NCBI GenBank assembly: GCA_963575745.1 | Contig: CAUYUJ010004302.1 | Coordinates: 270,279 to 334,278 of the forward strand | Source: Prorocentrum cordatum | Taxonomy: Eukaryota > Sar > Dinophyceae > Prorocentrales > Prorocentraceae | Direction of reading: 5' to 3' | DNA length: 64,000 nt | Shown: in pieces, positions 1-10,783 of the stretch | Layout: each line of letters starts with the position of its first letter | Numbering within the stretch: the first letter of the stretch is position 1 | Position numbers and translations under genes: made by a program | The notes under the pieces: model-generated | Database searches by the model: none | What the model was told of the DNA's origin: nothing | The model's input: the letters and a program-made list of their open reading frames with translations, nothing else

Positions 1-776
1 CTGGCCTTTATCGTCTGTGGCGGCATGCCCTCGTCGTGCCCCACGGCGGCCCCTGCTTGTGCCCAGCGTCTTCCTCCTGGGAGGATCCAACTGTGCCCTT
101 CCTTGACTCAGCCTGCACCGTCTTCCCGCCCTGCCCTCCCTGGGCGATCCTGCCTCATCCATCTTTGCCCTCGGGCTGCTGCACAGGCCTTTCCCACCTG
201 GCAGCTGGCTGCCCCGGGTTCCCCTGCTGGATTGGTCATGTACCTCGGGCGGCCGCAGTTGCCGCATCCCTCTGCGCCCAGCCTGTCGGTTGGCACTGTC
301 GAACTGATTCGTCTTCCCCTTCTTCTCTTCTTCGTCCTTCCCCCCGTTCCCCGTCTCTCTTCTCACGGCTGCGCCCCCCGAGAATGGCGCTATCGCTCCC
401 CGACAGGTGGATCCAGAGCCTCCCCGCAAGGTGAGCCAGGCCCGTGCGCGCGCCTCCCAGACCTTCCTCCGCCGCGAAGCCTCGCGCGTGAACACGACGC
501 CCAACCCGCTCCACGCTGCTTCCTCCCCCACCCACACATCCTCCTTCTTCCTCCTGCCCCCCTCCCTCTTCCTTCTCCTCCTCCACCCTCCTCCCTCCCT
601 CGGTCTTCCCCCCCTCCTCCCCCCTTCCAGAGAGGCGCTGCTGTGAGAACCTATCCTCCCAGTGTCTGTGTGTGTGTGTGTCCTGCGCCCCGTGAGCTGG
701 GCCGCCCGCGCGCGCCTCTGCGCCCGACTGCTTTCGCCGCCGCCCCGCGACGCTGCGCGCGTGGCCGCCACGCAAG
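1..776. other. GC-rich sequence without recognised gene
   Basis: Open frames on both strands are long only because the sequence is GC-rich and pyrimidine-biased; their translations are Pro/Ser/Arg-rich with no domain. A short TG run sits at 660-682. No RNA gene or promoter is seen. Confidence 0.5.
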
Positions 777-1126
777 AGTGTGTGTGTGTGTATGTGTGTG
801 TGTGTATGTGTGTGTGTGTTTGTGTGTGTGTGCGTGTGCATGTGTGTATGTGTAGGGGAACAAAAAGTGACATAAACATAAAAACTCGGAGGTCTGCCAG
901 ATTTCTCGGATCGGAGCTGGACCCCCTTCCCTGGCGCGCGAAGCGCCATGGGCGGCGCCGGAAGCGCCGCCGGGGCGCCCCAGCGCCGATCCGAGACATC
1001 CGCGCGGACCTCAGAGTTTTTATGTATATGCCACTTTTTGTTCCCCTATGTATGTGTGTGTGCGTGTGCATGTGCGTGTGCATGTGCGTGTATGCATGTG
1101 TGTTTGCATGTGCGTGTGTGTGTGCG

Positions 1127-1157
<31 letters not shown>

Positions 1158-1183
1158 TTGTGTGTGTGCGTGTGTCTATGTGT
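777..1183. repeat. TG microsatellite split by a foldback element
   Basis: A long TG/TATG track runs 777-852 and resumes at 1049-1183. The 196-bp foldback element at 853-1048 lies between the halves, so the element most simply inserted into a pre-existing microsatellite. The octamer TGTATGTG lies on both sides, but in a TG repeat this could be chance. Confidence 0.8.
853..1048. mobile_element. Foldback element, family TAGGGGAAC, copy 1
   Basis: The ends are TAGGGGAACAAAAAGTG and its reverse complement CACTTTTTGTTCCCCTA. Inside these, the arms stay complementary: CATAAAAACTC with the matching GAGTTTTTATG, then TCTCGGATCGG with CCGATCCGAGA. The two arms occupy most of the element around a GC-rich centre. 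No coding capacity. A close copy lies at 25400-25597. Confidence 0.8.
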
Positions 1184-1774
1184 TCCACGCCGGTGGGCCC
1201 AGGACCATCCGACCAGGACTTTTGGACCTGATTCGAGTCGTGGGCCGTGTGCTGATGCTCTCCGAGCCCCCAACGGGCGGACCAACTAGAAGAAGTGACA
1301 TGCCGTGGGGATAAGATCGAACGCCAAACGCTTGCGAGCCTATCCCGAAGAATGCCCGCCCGCCACACTGCACGCGGTGGCGGTTTCGCACACAGTTTGG
1401 GTATGCCAGAGCGCGTGCCCGACCGACGCGCTCAGCCTTCACCCGGCCTCCCAGGGCCATGGTAGGAGGCAATATCGGCATCACCGGACAGCACAGGGAC
1501 TGGAGCAGCGGGGCGGACACTCCCACCCCACTTGCGAAAGCGCCCGACGGCACGGCGGATCCGAGGTCTGGGGGTGGGGGACTCGGAGACAATGGCTTGG
1601 GGAGGCAACTCCTGGGAAATCTTTGCCAGAATTTCTCTTTATTGTCCCCAATCATCCTGTGGTGGTGGGTCCTCGTTTTGGGAACACGGTGCCCCGCGTC
1701 CTCCTCCTCCTCTACTCTCCTCTTCTTCCTCCCGCTCCTCCCTCCTCCCGTCAACCCCCTCACGTTGGCACACC
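1184..1774. other. Non-coding stretch, nothing recognised
   Basis: No domain, RNA gene or repeat recognised. Frames overlapping on both strands have shadow-like compositions. Confidence 0.4.
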
Positions 1775-2712
1775 TCTCACACGTTTCGTGGCCCCATGAG
1801 GATCTCCACCGAAGGCCCCAGTAGCATGATTCGCATGCCGCCCCCGCTCCACTTTGGCACACCCCTCACGCGTTTCGTGGCCACATAAAGAGCTCCACCG
1901 AAAGCCCAAGTGGCGGTGGTTCGCATACCGCCCCCCCTCCACTTTGGCACACACCTCACACGTTTCGTGGCCCCATAGGGAGCTCCACCGAAGGCCCCTG
2001 TGGCGGTGATTCGAATGCGATTCCCCCACCTAGTATAATTAGCGTTTCGTGGCCCCACAGAAAGCTTCACTGAATGCCACAGTGGCGGTGTTCGATGCGT
2101 TTCACTCACCCAATACAACGCTTCGTGGCCCCACAGGGAGCTCCACCGAAGGCCCCCGTGCCAGTGGTCGCATGCGTCTGACCCACCCAGTGCAGCGATT
2201 CGTGGACCCATAGGGAGCTCCACCGCAGGCTTCAGTGGCGGTGTTCGCATGCGTCTTCCCCACCCTGTACAGCGCTTCGTGGACCCATAGGGAGCTCCAC
2301 CGAAGGCCCCAGTGGCGGTGTTCGCATGCGTCTCCCTCGCCCAGTACAAGGCTTCGTGGCCCCATAGGGGAGGTCCACCGAAGGCATCAATGGCGGTGTT
2401 CGCATGCTCCTTCCCCACCCAGCACAACGCTCCGTGGCCCCATAGAAGCTCCACCGAAGGCCCTAGTGGCGCTGTTCGCATGCGTCTTCCCCACCCAGTA
2501 CAACGCTTCGTGGCCCCATAGGGAGCTCCACCGAGGGCCCCAGCGGCGACGTTCGCAGGGGGGCCCCGCTCCATTTCGGCACACCTTCACACGTTTCGTG
2601 GCCACATGTGGAGCGCCACCGAAGGCCCCAATAGCTGCGCCCGCATGCGTCCCCGCCCCATTTCGGCACACCCTTTACACGCTTCGTGGCCCCATCAGGA
2701 GATCCACCGAAG
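1775..2712. repeat. Degenerate tandem array of 60-90 bp units
   Basis: About a dozen imperfect units share the core CGTTTCGTGGCCCCATAG, then GAGCTCCACCGAAGGCCCC and a GGCGGTGTTCGCATGCG stretch. Unit length drifts between roughly 60 and 90 bp. The Trp/Gly/His-rich reading frames on the minus strand simply translate the repeat. Related single units appear near 45145-45185 and 46175-46205. Confidence 0.8.
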
Positions 2713-3425
2713 GCTATACCCACAACCGCGATACTCCGAACTGCAAATGGTTGGGCCCTTCGCCTGGATCATTTTCTCGTTTGGTTTAAACGAATATTTA
2801 TCATGTCTCATTTTCTAGACGACTACTGATGACTAGTAGGACGATTAGGCCCGATAAGGGGCCATTGAAGCGGATGAAGCCGGATGGACGGACTAAACTC
2901 GAGCCTGAGCCGGATGATGCCGAAATGAATATGATGAGACTGGATGAAGCCGGGTTTAGCGGGATGCAACCAGATTAGGCCAGTCAGTCGTCGACCAGGG
3001 ATAAACAGGAGTTCACCTCCCAGGAGGGCAGGGAAGAAGGGCAAGATCAACCAGGACCGAATCGGGGAACCGGATCGGGTCGGAACGTACGCCATATCGG
3101 GCCGCATCGGCACGGAGCCGAGGCCGAGCCCGATCGGTCGCGCCAGTGTTCACAAAAACGCCGTGTACGCATCGAGCCGCACCCGACCAGCGAATATCAG
3201 AAAAGAGCCGGATCGAAGCCACACGGACGAGCCGAGTTCGAAGGATTGTCGGCCGGGGTCGACGCGTACCCTGCAACGGGGGGGGACAAACAAGCACCGA
3301 TGCCCCGCAACTCGGAGCTTCTCCCGCGGTGCCTCCTGGCCCGACCTTCGAGGAGAATGCAGCCGGGCCGTCACTGCCGCTGAGCTAGCCTATTTGAAAA
3401 AGATAAGGTGCCGTACGCCAGAAAC
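2713..3425. repeat. Intergenic DNA with two dispersed segments
   Basis: The stretch 3030-3240 resembles 7235-7460: both carry an AATCGG..CGGAACGTAC type start, a GGGTCGGGCCGCAT-like block and a CGCCAGTGTTCACAA/CGCCAGGATTCACAA block. The stretch 3288-3378 resembles 7065-7160 and 8530-8640, sharing TTCGAGGAGAATCCAGCC-like sequence. No gene seen. Confidence 0.5.
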
Positions 3426-3575
3426 GTAAACATTTGGCGCTCCTCGCGGATTTCTCGGATCTGCGCCGGGAGCCACCCTCCATGGCGCGCGGAGCGCGCC
3501 GGGGGCGGCGCCCGAGGCGCCGCCGGGGGGGCCCGGCGCGGAGCCAAGAAACCCGCGCGGAGCGCCAAAGATTAT
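3426..3575. mobile_element. Diverged foldback element related to the TAGGGGAAC family
   Basis: The left arm TTTGGCGCTCCTCGCGGAT pairs with a right arm containing CCGCGCGGAGCGCCAAAG. The inner CGGATTTCTCGGATCTGCG block matches the inner arm of the copy at 25400-25597. The outer TAGGGGAAC ends are absent. Confidence 0.55.
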
Positions 3576-3585
3576 GCTTATGCTG

Positions 3586-3716
3586 TTGATTTTCCTTGTT
3601 CGAAGGAGGGGGAGGAACTGGGTTGATTTTCCTTGTTCGAAGGAGGGGGGAGGAACTGTGTTGTTCCTTTTCCTGTTCTTTCTGCTGATTTTCCTTGTTC
3701 GAATCCAGGCTAAGTT
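3586..3716. repeat. 43-bp minisatellite, about three units
   Basis: The unit contains TTGATTTTCCTTGTTCGAAG followed by GAGGGGGAGGAACTG. Two full units and a third diverged unit are seen. On the minus strand it translates to an SNKENQ-type repeat that joins the coding-like segment at 3706-3912. Confidence 0.75.
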
Positions 3717-3912
3717 GCTCCCATCGTACTTGAGGGCCACATCCCAGAAGTAACATCGAGCACCCGGAAGAGTGTCGAAGCAGCGTCGAAGCAGTGCCGC
3801 CCCCCCAGGGCCCGACACTCAAAAGCCCCAGGTTGTCTCGGTACCTCTCCTTGGTGCTCGCAAACTGTTTCCTGGCGGTCGAGGCTGCAGCAGGCTGGAG
3901 CAGCATGCGAGG
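3706..3912 (-). pseudogene. Coding-like dispersed segment, copy 1
   Basis: This roughly 200-bp stretch is repeated in diverged form at 23560-23775. On the minus strand both copies encode the conserved pattern FDTxPGARxxFWDVxLKxDGSN, split over more than one frame in each copy, plus a Lys/Arg-rich block (TARKQFASTKERYRDN here, TASKNFEHQKQKTKLE in the other). Conservation of a peptide between diverged DNA copies suggests descent from a protein-coding gene or element. The family is not recognised and both copies look inactive. Confidence 0.4.
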
Positions 3913-3933
3913 AAGGCGACTCGGGAACGGCCA

Positions 3934-4101
3934 AGAGGGGGGTGTCCAAGAGGGGGGGTGCAAATCATGACTGGCGGCATGTGCGCGGCCCAGCGGGGGC
4001 GCCAGGGACGGAATGAAACAAGAAGAGGCGCCATGAGATCTGGGGAAATATCATGGCCCACGCCATGATATCCACCACCCCCTGGTCCTCACCCCCCTCT
4101 T
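3934..4101. mobile_element. Inverted-repeat element, family AGAGGGGGGTG, copy 1
   Basis: The ends are AGAGGGGGGTG and CACCCCCCTCT. The internal sequence, including CATGAGATCTGGGGAAAT, matches the copy at 43748-43913 almost base for base. Internal palindromes such as ATCATGGCCCACGCCATGAT may fold. No coding capacity. Confidence 0.75.
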
Positions 4102-4320
4102 TTCCGCCCCCGAGCATGCGAGGAAGGCTACTTTTTGGGGGGCACGCGGTCCCCGGAGAGGGGCAGCACCTCACGCGTCCAGGTCGCCCTCCCGGAGCCG
4201 CGCCTCCTCGTAGAAGCTGGCGCGTATCGCGCGGCGCCCGTCGCGCACGCGGCCCTGGGTGTGGGCGGCGCGGGGGGCGGGCCCTCGCTCGAGGACGGCC
4301 GAGGAGGCCTCCTTCGGGCA

Positions 4321-5125
4321 AGGATCGGGGACGAGGACGAGGACGAAGCCAGGACGAGGACGAGGACGAGGAGGAGGAGGAGGAGGGGGACTCCTTCGGG
4401 CAAGCATCGAGACAAGGACGAGGACGAGGGCGAGGACGAGGCCAGGACGAGGACTGGTTCGGGTGAGAACGAAGAGCGAGGACCCCTGAGGTCCGGCGGC
4501 TCTCGAGGACGCGCCGGGCGCCGCGGCCTTCTCGGCGCGTTCCGGAAGGCCCTGAGGAGCGTCCTCGTCCTCGTCCTTCTCGGCTCGCTTCGGGAACGCC
4601 CTGAGGAGCGTCCTCGTCCTGGCTGGATTTCTCCTCGTCCTCCTCCTCCTCCCCCTCCTCCTCCTCCTCCTCCTCCTCCTCCTCCTCCTCCTCCTCCTCC
4701 TCCTCAACGCGCACATCCGCCTCTTCCTCCGGTCGCTCTGCAACGGACTTCTCCTCGACCTGGCCCCGCCCGGCCCCGCCAGGGCTTCGGCGCGCTCCAC
4801 CCTCGGCCCTCATGCAGTAGCCACGTGCGGCCGAGAACTCTGGCTTGGCGCGTCGCCGCGGCGGCCCCAGCGGCACGCCACGCCCTGCAAGCGGACAGCT
4901 CCCCCCTCCAGTCGTGCCTCATCATTCCTCCTCCCTCCTCCCTCCCCCCCCCATTCCTCGACACCTCCTCCCTGCGGTCCGTCCCCCTCCTCCTCCTCCC
5001 TCCCTCCTCCTCCCTCCTTCCTCATCCCTCCCTCCCTCCCTCCCTTCCCCCTCCTCCTCCCTCCCTCCTCCTCCCTCCTCCTCCCTCCTCCCTCCCTCCT
5101 CCTCCCTCCTCCTCCTGCCTGCCCC
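4321..5125. repeat. GACGAG and CTC/CTCC low-complexity islands
   Basis: GAGGACGAGGACGAG-type hexanucleotide repeats run 4321-4455, an uninterrupted CTC run sits at about 4640-4704, and CTCC-rich sequence runs 4915-5125. Long poly-Pro, poly-Glu and poly-Arg translations are by-products. No domain is seen. Confidence 0.85.
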
Positions 5126-5900
5126 AACCACCTCTCGCGGTGAAGAGACATCTCGAGAGCTTCTCAGCCGTCTTCGCTGCTGGGGGCTTCACGATGGCCC
5201 GGGGACCGTCGAAGCGTGGCTCAGGACACAAAACATCGGTTCGGGGGAAGGGGTCTTGAACTCCTGGGGTCCCCGTTGTCAACAACATCCAGGACGTCGC
5301 GGAGTTCTGACTCCTCCCTCGCCCTTCCGCCAGGCTGCTCGAACGCATTCTCGGGAGCTTCCTGGGAGAGTTCCGCCCTCGAGAACGGCCCCACTGGGCG
5401 GCCCTCAGGGTACCGTAGTGGCATGCTAGTTGCCATGCCCGCCACAAGTGACAAGACGCCTCCCTCCATCTCCCCTTTCTCCCCTCTCCCTGTCCTCCTC
5501 GGTCCCCCCCCTCCTCCCTCCCTCCTCCCTTTCCCCCCGTCGCCACCCTCCTTCTCCCGGGTCTTCCCGTGAACAGGACCCGAAGGAGCCTCACGTCCCT
5601 TCTGGGCCAGAGGTGTACCCAGCTGCGGCGATCAGACTCAAAGGGAGGAAGGATGGAGGGGAGGCACGGAGAGACTCGTGGGCGAAGGGCGGGGCACGGG
5701 GAGGAGCAGGGCGCGCATGGCCGAGGGGCAGGACGGAGAGATGAGAAGGAGAAGCGGAGAGGGCGAGGACAAGGAGGAACGCGCGAGGCCGACTGCCCGA
5801 AATGGCGGCCTGGGCCTGGCCCTCCCCGCGCTGACCCCGAGAGCCCAAGCGTCTGCATACGAAGCCAGGACGGCGTTCCGTTCCACGCCCGTCTCCAGCC
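5126..5900. other. No recognised feature
   Basis: GC-rich, mildly pyrimidine-biased DNA. I see no convincing gene, element border or RNA. Confidence 0.4.
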
Positions 5901-5904
5901 CTGC

Positions 5905-6540
5905 TCCGTGTCCTCCTCCACCTCCTCCTCCGCCTCCTCCTCCTCTTCCTCCTCCTCCCTCCTCCTCCTCCTCCTTCTCCTCCTCCTCCTCCTCCTCCTC
6001 CTCCTCCTCTTCCTCCTCTTCCTTCTCCTCCTCCTTCACCCACCTGGTCCTGCTGCTCGCGTGAGAAGAAACAGGTCCGCATCCGAGGGCCCCGAGGGCG
6101 GGCCCCCTGGGCCGCAGCCCCGCGACTGCGGGACGCCCCCCCCGCGGGATGGATGCCACGCGTGGAGCGCCTACGCGCGACCGTGGCTCCGCGGGAGCGC
6201 CCCCGGAGTCCCGGCCGCGGGGGCGCGGATGCGGAGACGTTCGCCGCTCGTGAGCTGCTGCTCCTCCTCCTCCTCCTCCTGCCCCTGTACCCTGTGCCTC
6301 CCCCTCCTCCTCCTCTCCCTCCTCCTCCTCCTCCTCCTCCTCCCTCCCTCCCTCCTCCTCCTCCTCCTCCTCCTCCTCCTCCTCCTCCTCCTCCTCCCTC
6401 CTGCCCCCCGTACCCTGTGCCCTCCCCCTCCTCCTCCGCGTTCCTCCTCCCCCTTCTCCTCCTCCTCCTCCTCCTCTTCCTCCTGCCCCCCGTACCCTGT
6501 GCCCTCCCCCTCCTCCTCCGCGTTCCTCCTCGGCTTCGGC
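5905..6540. repeat. CTC microsatellite islands
   Basis: CTC-rich blocks lie at 5905-6050 and 6255-6530. A short module, CCCCGTACCCTGTGCCCTCC, recurs at about 6406 and 6488, so part of the region was duplicated. Confidence 0.85.
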
Positions 6541-8780
6541 TGGCCGGGCCGGGGGCGGATGGCGAGCCCACGGCACCATGGTGGGGGCAGCCAGGCCACG
6601 CAAGGCGCAGGCAGCTGGAGGCGCGCGGTCGACAGCGGCGCCCAGTGCGACTGGAGTAACAAACTCGCCAGGAAGGACGCCAAGTTGCCCCAAACATGCC
6701 CCCGAGAAGGCCCCCAGGAGGCCCCCAGGAGGTGCCAACATGATCGCCGCAAGCTGCTACCACGAGGCCTCAGCATGGCCCAACAGAGCTCAACAGGGGG
6801 CCCCAGCTGGCCCCGTGATGCCCCCATGATCGCCCCGGCATGTGGTCGGTGGCAGAAGGCGCAGTCATTACGACAACAAGCTCGTCAAGATGTGTAATCC
6901 ATGAGACTCACGCGTGACTGCATCACTCTCTAAAAGACGCTTGCCGAAACGCACTCCGGCAATTCGGACGCCTCTGGGGGCCCTTTCGGTCGCAGCCCCT
7001 GTGGCTGCACTGCCGATGATGAGGTCTGCGCCCCCCGACGCTGCCCGAGCAGGTGCAGCAGATGCGCAGAGGCGGGGGACAGACGGGTGCCAGTACTGCA
7101 TCTCCCCGCGGTTTGACCAGAAGTTCGAGGAGAATCCAGCCGTGGCGACGACAACAGATCTCCATGACGACCAGCCCAGCGGTATCGGTACGGTCCACGG
7201 GCACGGCGTGACCCGAGAGATCCCCCGGGCAAAAGCCAAGATCTGCCAACGTCGAATCGGAATGTACGTTGGGTCGGGCCGCATAGGCGCAGAGTCGGAA
7301 TAGAATCGGATCGGCCGCGCCAGGATTCACAACGGCCGCCATGCAGGCATCGGGGCTCATCGGATTGCTGGAACACCGAAATCGCATTAAACCGAGCCCG
7401 GCAATCCCGACATCGAACTGGACCGATCGGATCGGAATGCGTCCTGCAGCCCGAGCAAAAACGCGCGCGCAGACACACGGGAACGAAGGGAGGGGCCTGG
7501 AGGTCCGCCAGCGCAGTGGCCTCGGCAGGGGCTGGCCGTTGCCGCCGCCACCGCCGCTGCACGCTGCCGCCGCCGCTGCTGCCGGTGGTCGTCGTGCCCC
7601 GACCGTGTGCTCGTCGCTCCCAGGCTACTCCGCGTCGCGAGAAACTCCACGACGCACGGTGTTCGGCAACACCGGGCCACGGAGGCCCTCGCCGGGCCTG
7701 AAAGACCGTCAAACGTCGAGTCGGGACGAGAAGCCGGTCCCGTGGAGTGGGTCGAGACATCTGGGGGGAGGGCCACGCTGAGAACGAAAACGCACCGCCG
7801 GGGGCTGGGACTCACGCGTCCTGGAAACAGTCCGCCAGGGGTCCAGCCTCGGACCCTCGTGCGTCGGCCAAGCAGTGGAAGCCCTTGCGCCACGATGTCT
7901 GTGGCAACTCATGGGGCCTCCTGCGCCATCTTGCTAGCTCCTGCGAAGCGACGCCAGCCGTCGCTACCCATCGCGAGTCGACCCCAATCGACGCTAAATC
8001 AACGCTGTATCGGCGCTTCCCCATCGATTACCAGACGCTAGCGCACACTAGTGCACTTCAGCGACAAACTTGCGAGAACATGCAATACTCCCATGAATTA
8101 CATCCGAACAAGATGGATTCAAGAGCTCTGGAAACCCGATGGCCCCAGGACTCGAGACTATTTCCCGAAGCACGGATGCGGGCAAAATGTATATCCAGAT
8201 CCACTGCATCTTGGTGCATCGGGCTCCCGCCCTGAGATTCTCGAGGCGCAGGGCAGATGGATAGAAGTCTGGCCCCTAGAATCTATATTTCTATCCAATC
8301 CACTGCGCCTAGGCCTCGAGGCGCCCCTTCCCAGAAAATCCACTACGCAGTGGGTATGCATAAAAAACTTGTCCGCCAACGCGGAGCGTTGGCCAGCGCG
8401 GCCGCTGCGGCGAACGGCCACGACCCCTGGCTGCCCTTTTCAAGGCTGGGAGGGGCACGATGTATACAACGCGTCGCTTGGTCGGCCAATGAGCTCTGTA
8501 CATAGACGCCCCAACTGCCCAACCTGTGGGGCGCTGGAGCATAGATGGGGAGACCAACAGGTACCGATACTGCTACTCCCCGGACTTCTCCCGGGCTGCG
8601 TTCCGACCAAAATGTCGAGGCAAACCCAGCGGTGGCGACGAGGGCCACCAAGGAGGCCCCCCAAGAAGGGGAAGGCGGGCGAAGGGTGGTGGTATGGGTG
8701 CCTTTCCCTCCTGTGATGTACACCACACTCCTGCGCCGAATCCACTGGCCCCTTGGCCGACCCAGGGAAGTGGCGTGCAC
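6541..8780. repeat. Intergenic DNA with several dispersed segments
   Basis: Segments with relatives elsewhere are 7065-7160 (see 3288 and 8530), 7235-7460 (see 3030), 7670-7775 (the CCCTCGCCGGGCC family, see 14280, 27425, 46390) and 7910-8080. The last matches 28010-28200 with blocks GCGCCATCTTGCTAGCTC, GCGCTAAATCGACGCT-like and GATCACCAGACGC-like. No gene recognised. Confidence 0.5.
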
Positions 8781-8784
8781 ATCC

Positions 8785-8945
8785 TCCTCTTCCTCCTCCT
8801 CCTCCTCCTCCTCCTCCTCCTCCCTCCTCCTCCCTCCTCCTCCTCCTCCTCCTCCTCCTCCTCCTCCTCCTCCTCGCCCTCCTCCTCCTCCTCCTCGCCC
8901 TCCTCCTCCTCCTCCTCCTCCTCCTCCTCCTCCTCCTCCTCCTCC
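8785..8945. repeat. CTC microsatellite
   Basis: About 160 bp of CTC repeat with two CTCGCC interruptions spaced about 24 bp apart. Confidence 0.9.
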
Positions 8946-9076
8946 CTCCCTCCGAGCGGCGCCGCCGCCCGGGGTCCCGGCCGCCCTCCCGCCCGGCCTG
9001 CCCCAGAGCGGAGGAGGGCCAACAGCGGCGGCTCACCCGCGGGGCCCTCGTCCGCTCACATTCCGTCCCCCTGGGC

Positions 9077-9240
9077 TTAAGTCGGGCGTGTCCCCCTACA
9101 GGGGAATTGTCGACGAAAAATGAACAAATACTCTAAAAATTCTCCAACATGGTAAAACAAATACCCCCAAAACTAGTTCCCAGACTATTGCATGACTATT
9201 GTTTGAATATTCCTCCTGTACAGAGACGGGCCCGACTTAA
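9077..9240. mobile_element. hAT-like MITE, family TTAAGTCGGGC, copy 1
   Basis: The ends are TTAAGTCGGGC and GCCCGACTTAA. The flanks are exact 8-bp direct repeats CCCTGGGC at 9069-9076 and 9241-9248. A second inverted pair, CCCCCTACAGG near the left and CCTCCTGTA near the right, lies inside. An 8-bp target duplication is typical of the hAT superfamily; the assignment rests on that and on no transposase. Confidence 0.8.
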
Positions 9241-9248
9241 CCCTGGGC

Positions 9249-9417
9249 TTCGGTCGGGCATGTCCTCCTACAGGCGGACTGCGGAAGACAAGTAAAGCAG
9301 AGTCAAACACATCACAAATAGTTGCACGAGAGTAGACAACAGCATCGTCACCAGACAACTTAGTTTGCTTTTACCAGTCTCGAGTATTCCTCCTGCAGAG
9401 GGGCATGCCCGACTTAA
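9249..9417. mobile_element. hAT-like MITE, family TTAAGTCGGGC, copy 2
   Basis: It begins TTCGGTCGGGC right after the right target repeat of copy 1 and ends GCCCGACTTAA. The flanks CCCTGGGC and GCCTGGGA agree at 6 of 8 positions. Its interior is diverged from copy 1, so the back-to-back arrangement is more likely two insertions at the same preferred target than a recent duplication. Confidence 0.7.
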
Positions 9418-10150
9418 GCCTGGGATCCCTTTGTTCCAACCTCCGCGTGCGCTATTGCGCGCGTTCGTTGTGAAGTGTGATGCCATCACGCCGATAGCTC
9501 CTGACAACTCCGGGGTCCTGTACCGAGCAGCCTTCAGTAGTTCTGGATCGACAACAAAAGCAGGCTTCTATAATTAACAGCACTGTCGACTACACGCAAG
9601 ACAGACCCTGTGTAAGAGTGACCTTTGGTGTGCGGCTCTTTGGGGGCCGCGGGGGGTCCAAAAAACAGCGCGCAAGACGCTGCTGCCGCACCGCGTTCGG
9701 CGATCGGGTCACTCCTTCGGGCCCGCACCAAAAGGTCACTCCGGCGAACAGTCACTCGCACGTGTAGTCGACGCTGCCTGTGGACGGCAAGGGAAGAGGG
9801 CAGAGAGAAGGGCCAAGGATCGGGGATGGACAGACCCCCCTTCAGCAAAACGTGGTTTAGTGAAAACGACCCGAGGCCCAAACCTGGCGGGTGCAAGCCC
9901 GGAAAATGACGGCCACGGCGCCCTCTCGAGAACCGAAGACGGACAATTCGCTGATCGACGTGTCCCTGTTGGGGGCTGTGTCTATAGCCCCGACGCTCCC
10001 AACGTGGGGACGGTCCCGGCCCGCGCTCCGGCAGCGGGCTCTCCGGCAGCGGTGGCGACCAGGGCCTCTCCAGCCATGAGGCCCAGGGGGCACGAGCAAA
10101 ACTGCCCGGGAGGGCCGCCGCGGACTCGACGGGCCCTCCTCGGATCTCCC
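9418..10150. repeat. Intergenic DNA including a dispersed segment
   Basis: The segment 9786-9995 is related to 15620-15815: both have an AAAATGACGGCCACGGCGCC-like block followed by CCCTCTCG and a TCGACGTGTC block. No gene seen in the remainder. Confidence 0.45.
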
Positions 10151-10158
10151 CCCTTGAC

Positions 10159-10320
10159 TGAAGTCGGGCGCGTCCCCCTCCAGGGGGATTGTCGACGGAA
10201 AGACAAAAGATACCCCAGAAGTGCTCCAAAAGGGGCAACAAATACTCAAAGCACAGTCCCCAGACTATTTTTGAAACTATTTTGGAATACTCCTCCTGTC
10301 GAAAAACGGGCTCGACTTCA
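10159..10320. mobile_element. hAT-like MITE, family TTAAGTCGGGC, copy 3
   Basis: The ends are TGAAGTCGGGC and GCTCGACTTCA. The flanks are exact 8-bp direct repeats CCCTTGAC at 10151-10158 and 10321-10328. The paired changes at the tips (TGAAG and CTTCA) keep the ends complementary. Confidence 0.8.
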
Positions 10321-10478
10321 CCCTTGACCTCCTGCTCTCTCCTCCCCCCCCAAATGGGCAACAATTATTCAAAGAATAGTCCCCTGACGATGTTTGAACT
10401 ATTTTGCAATACTCCTCCTGTAGAACAACGGGCTCGACTTCACCCTTGACGACCTCTTGCTCTCTCCTCCCCCCCCCA
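10229..10478. repeat. Local tandem duplication of a MITE right half
   Basis: The right half of the preceding element plus its flank, starting at GGGCAACAAATACTCAAAG and running through a CTCTCTCCTCCCCCC stretch, is repeated once at 10351-10478 with moderate divergence. This gives a partial fourth copy (10353-10442), again followed by CCCTTGAC. Confidence 0.7.
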
Positions 10479-10783
10479 CAGCGGAGATCGAGGAGGAGGC
10501 AGAGCGTCGGAACGCAGGCGAGAAACTGCCGCCTTACCGTCGGAGCGTTGATCCAAGGAACCCTAAATCCGCCGGCCCCCTTGTGGGGCCACCAGGCTGC
10601 GAGGCGCGGGATTCGCAGTTTCCTGTACCAGTTGTAGCTTGTAGTTTCCAAAGTTACAGTTCTGCTTATTGCTGGTTACTGTAACTCGTTGATTGACCGC
10701 GCGAGGGGGGGGGAGGCCCAAACAGGACTTTTTAGCACCCCCTGGGCGCGTTGTCTGAATTGCTGGGGGGGCTCGAAATCGAC

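Noticed and set aside
1777-2574. 265-codon minus-strand frame rich in Trp, Gly and His
   Set aside because: It only translates the tandem array at 1775-2712.
3690-3720. TTGTTCGAATCC resembling a tRNA T-arm
   Set aside because: Part of the 43-bp minisatellite; no cloverleaf around it.
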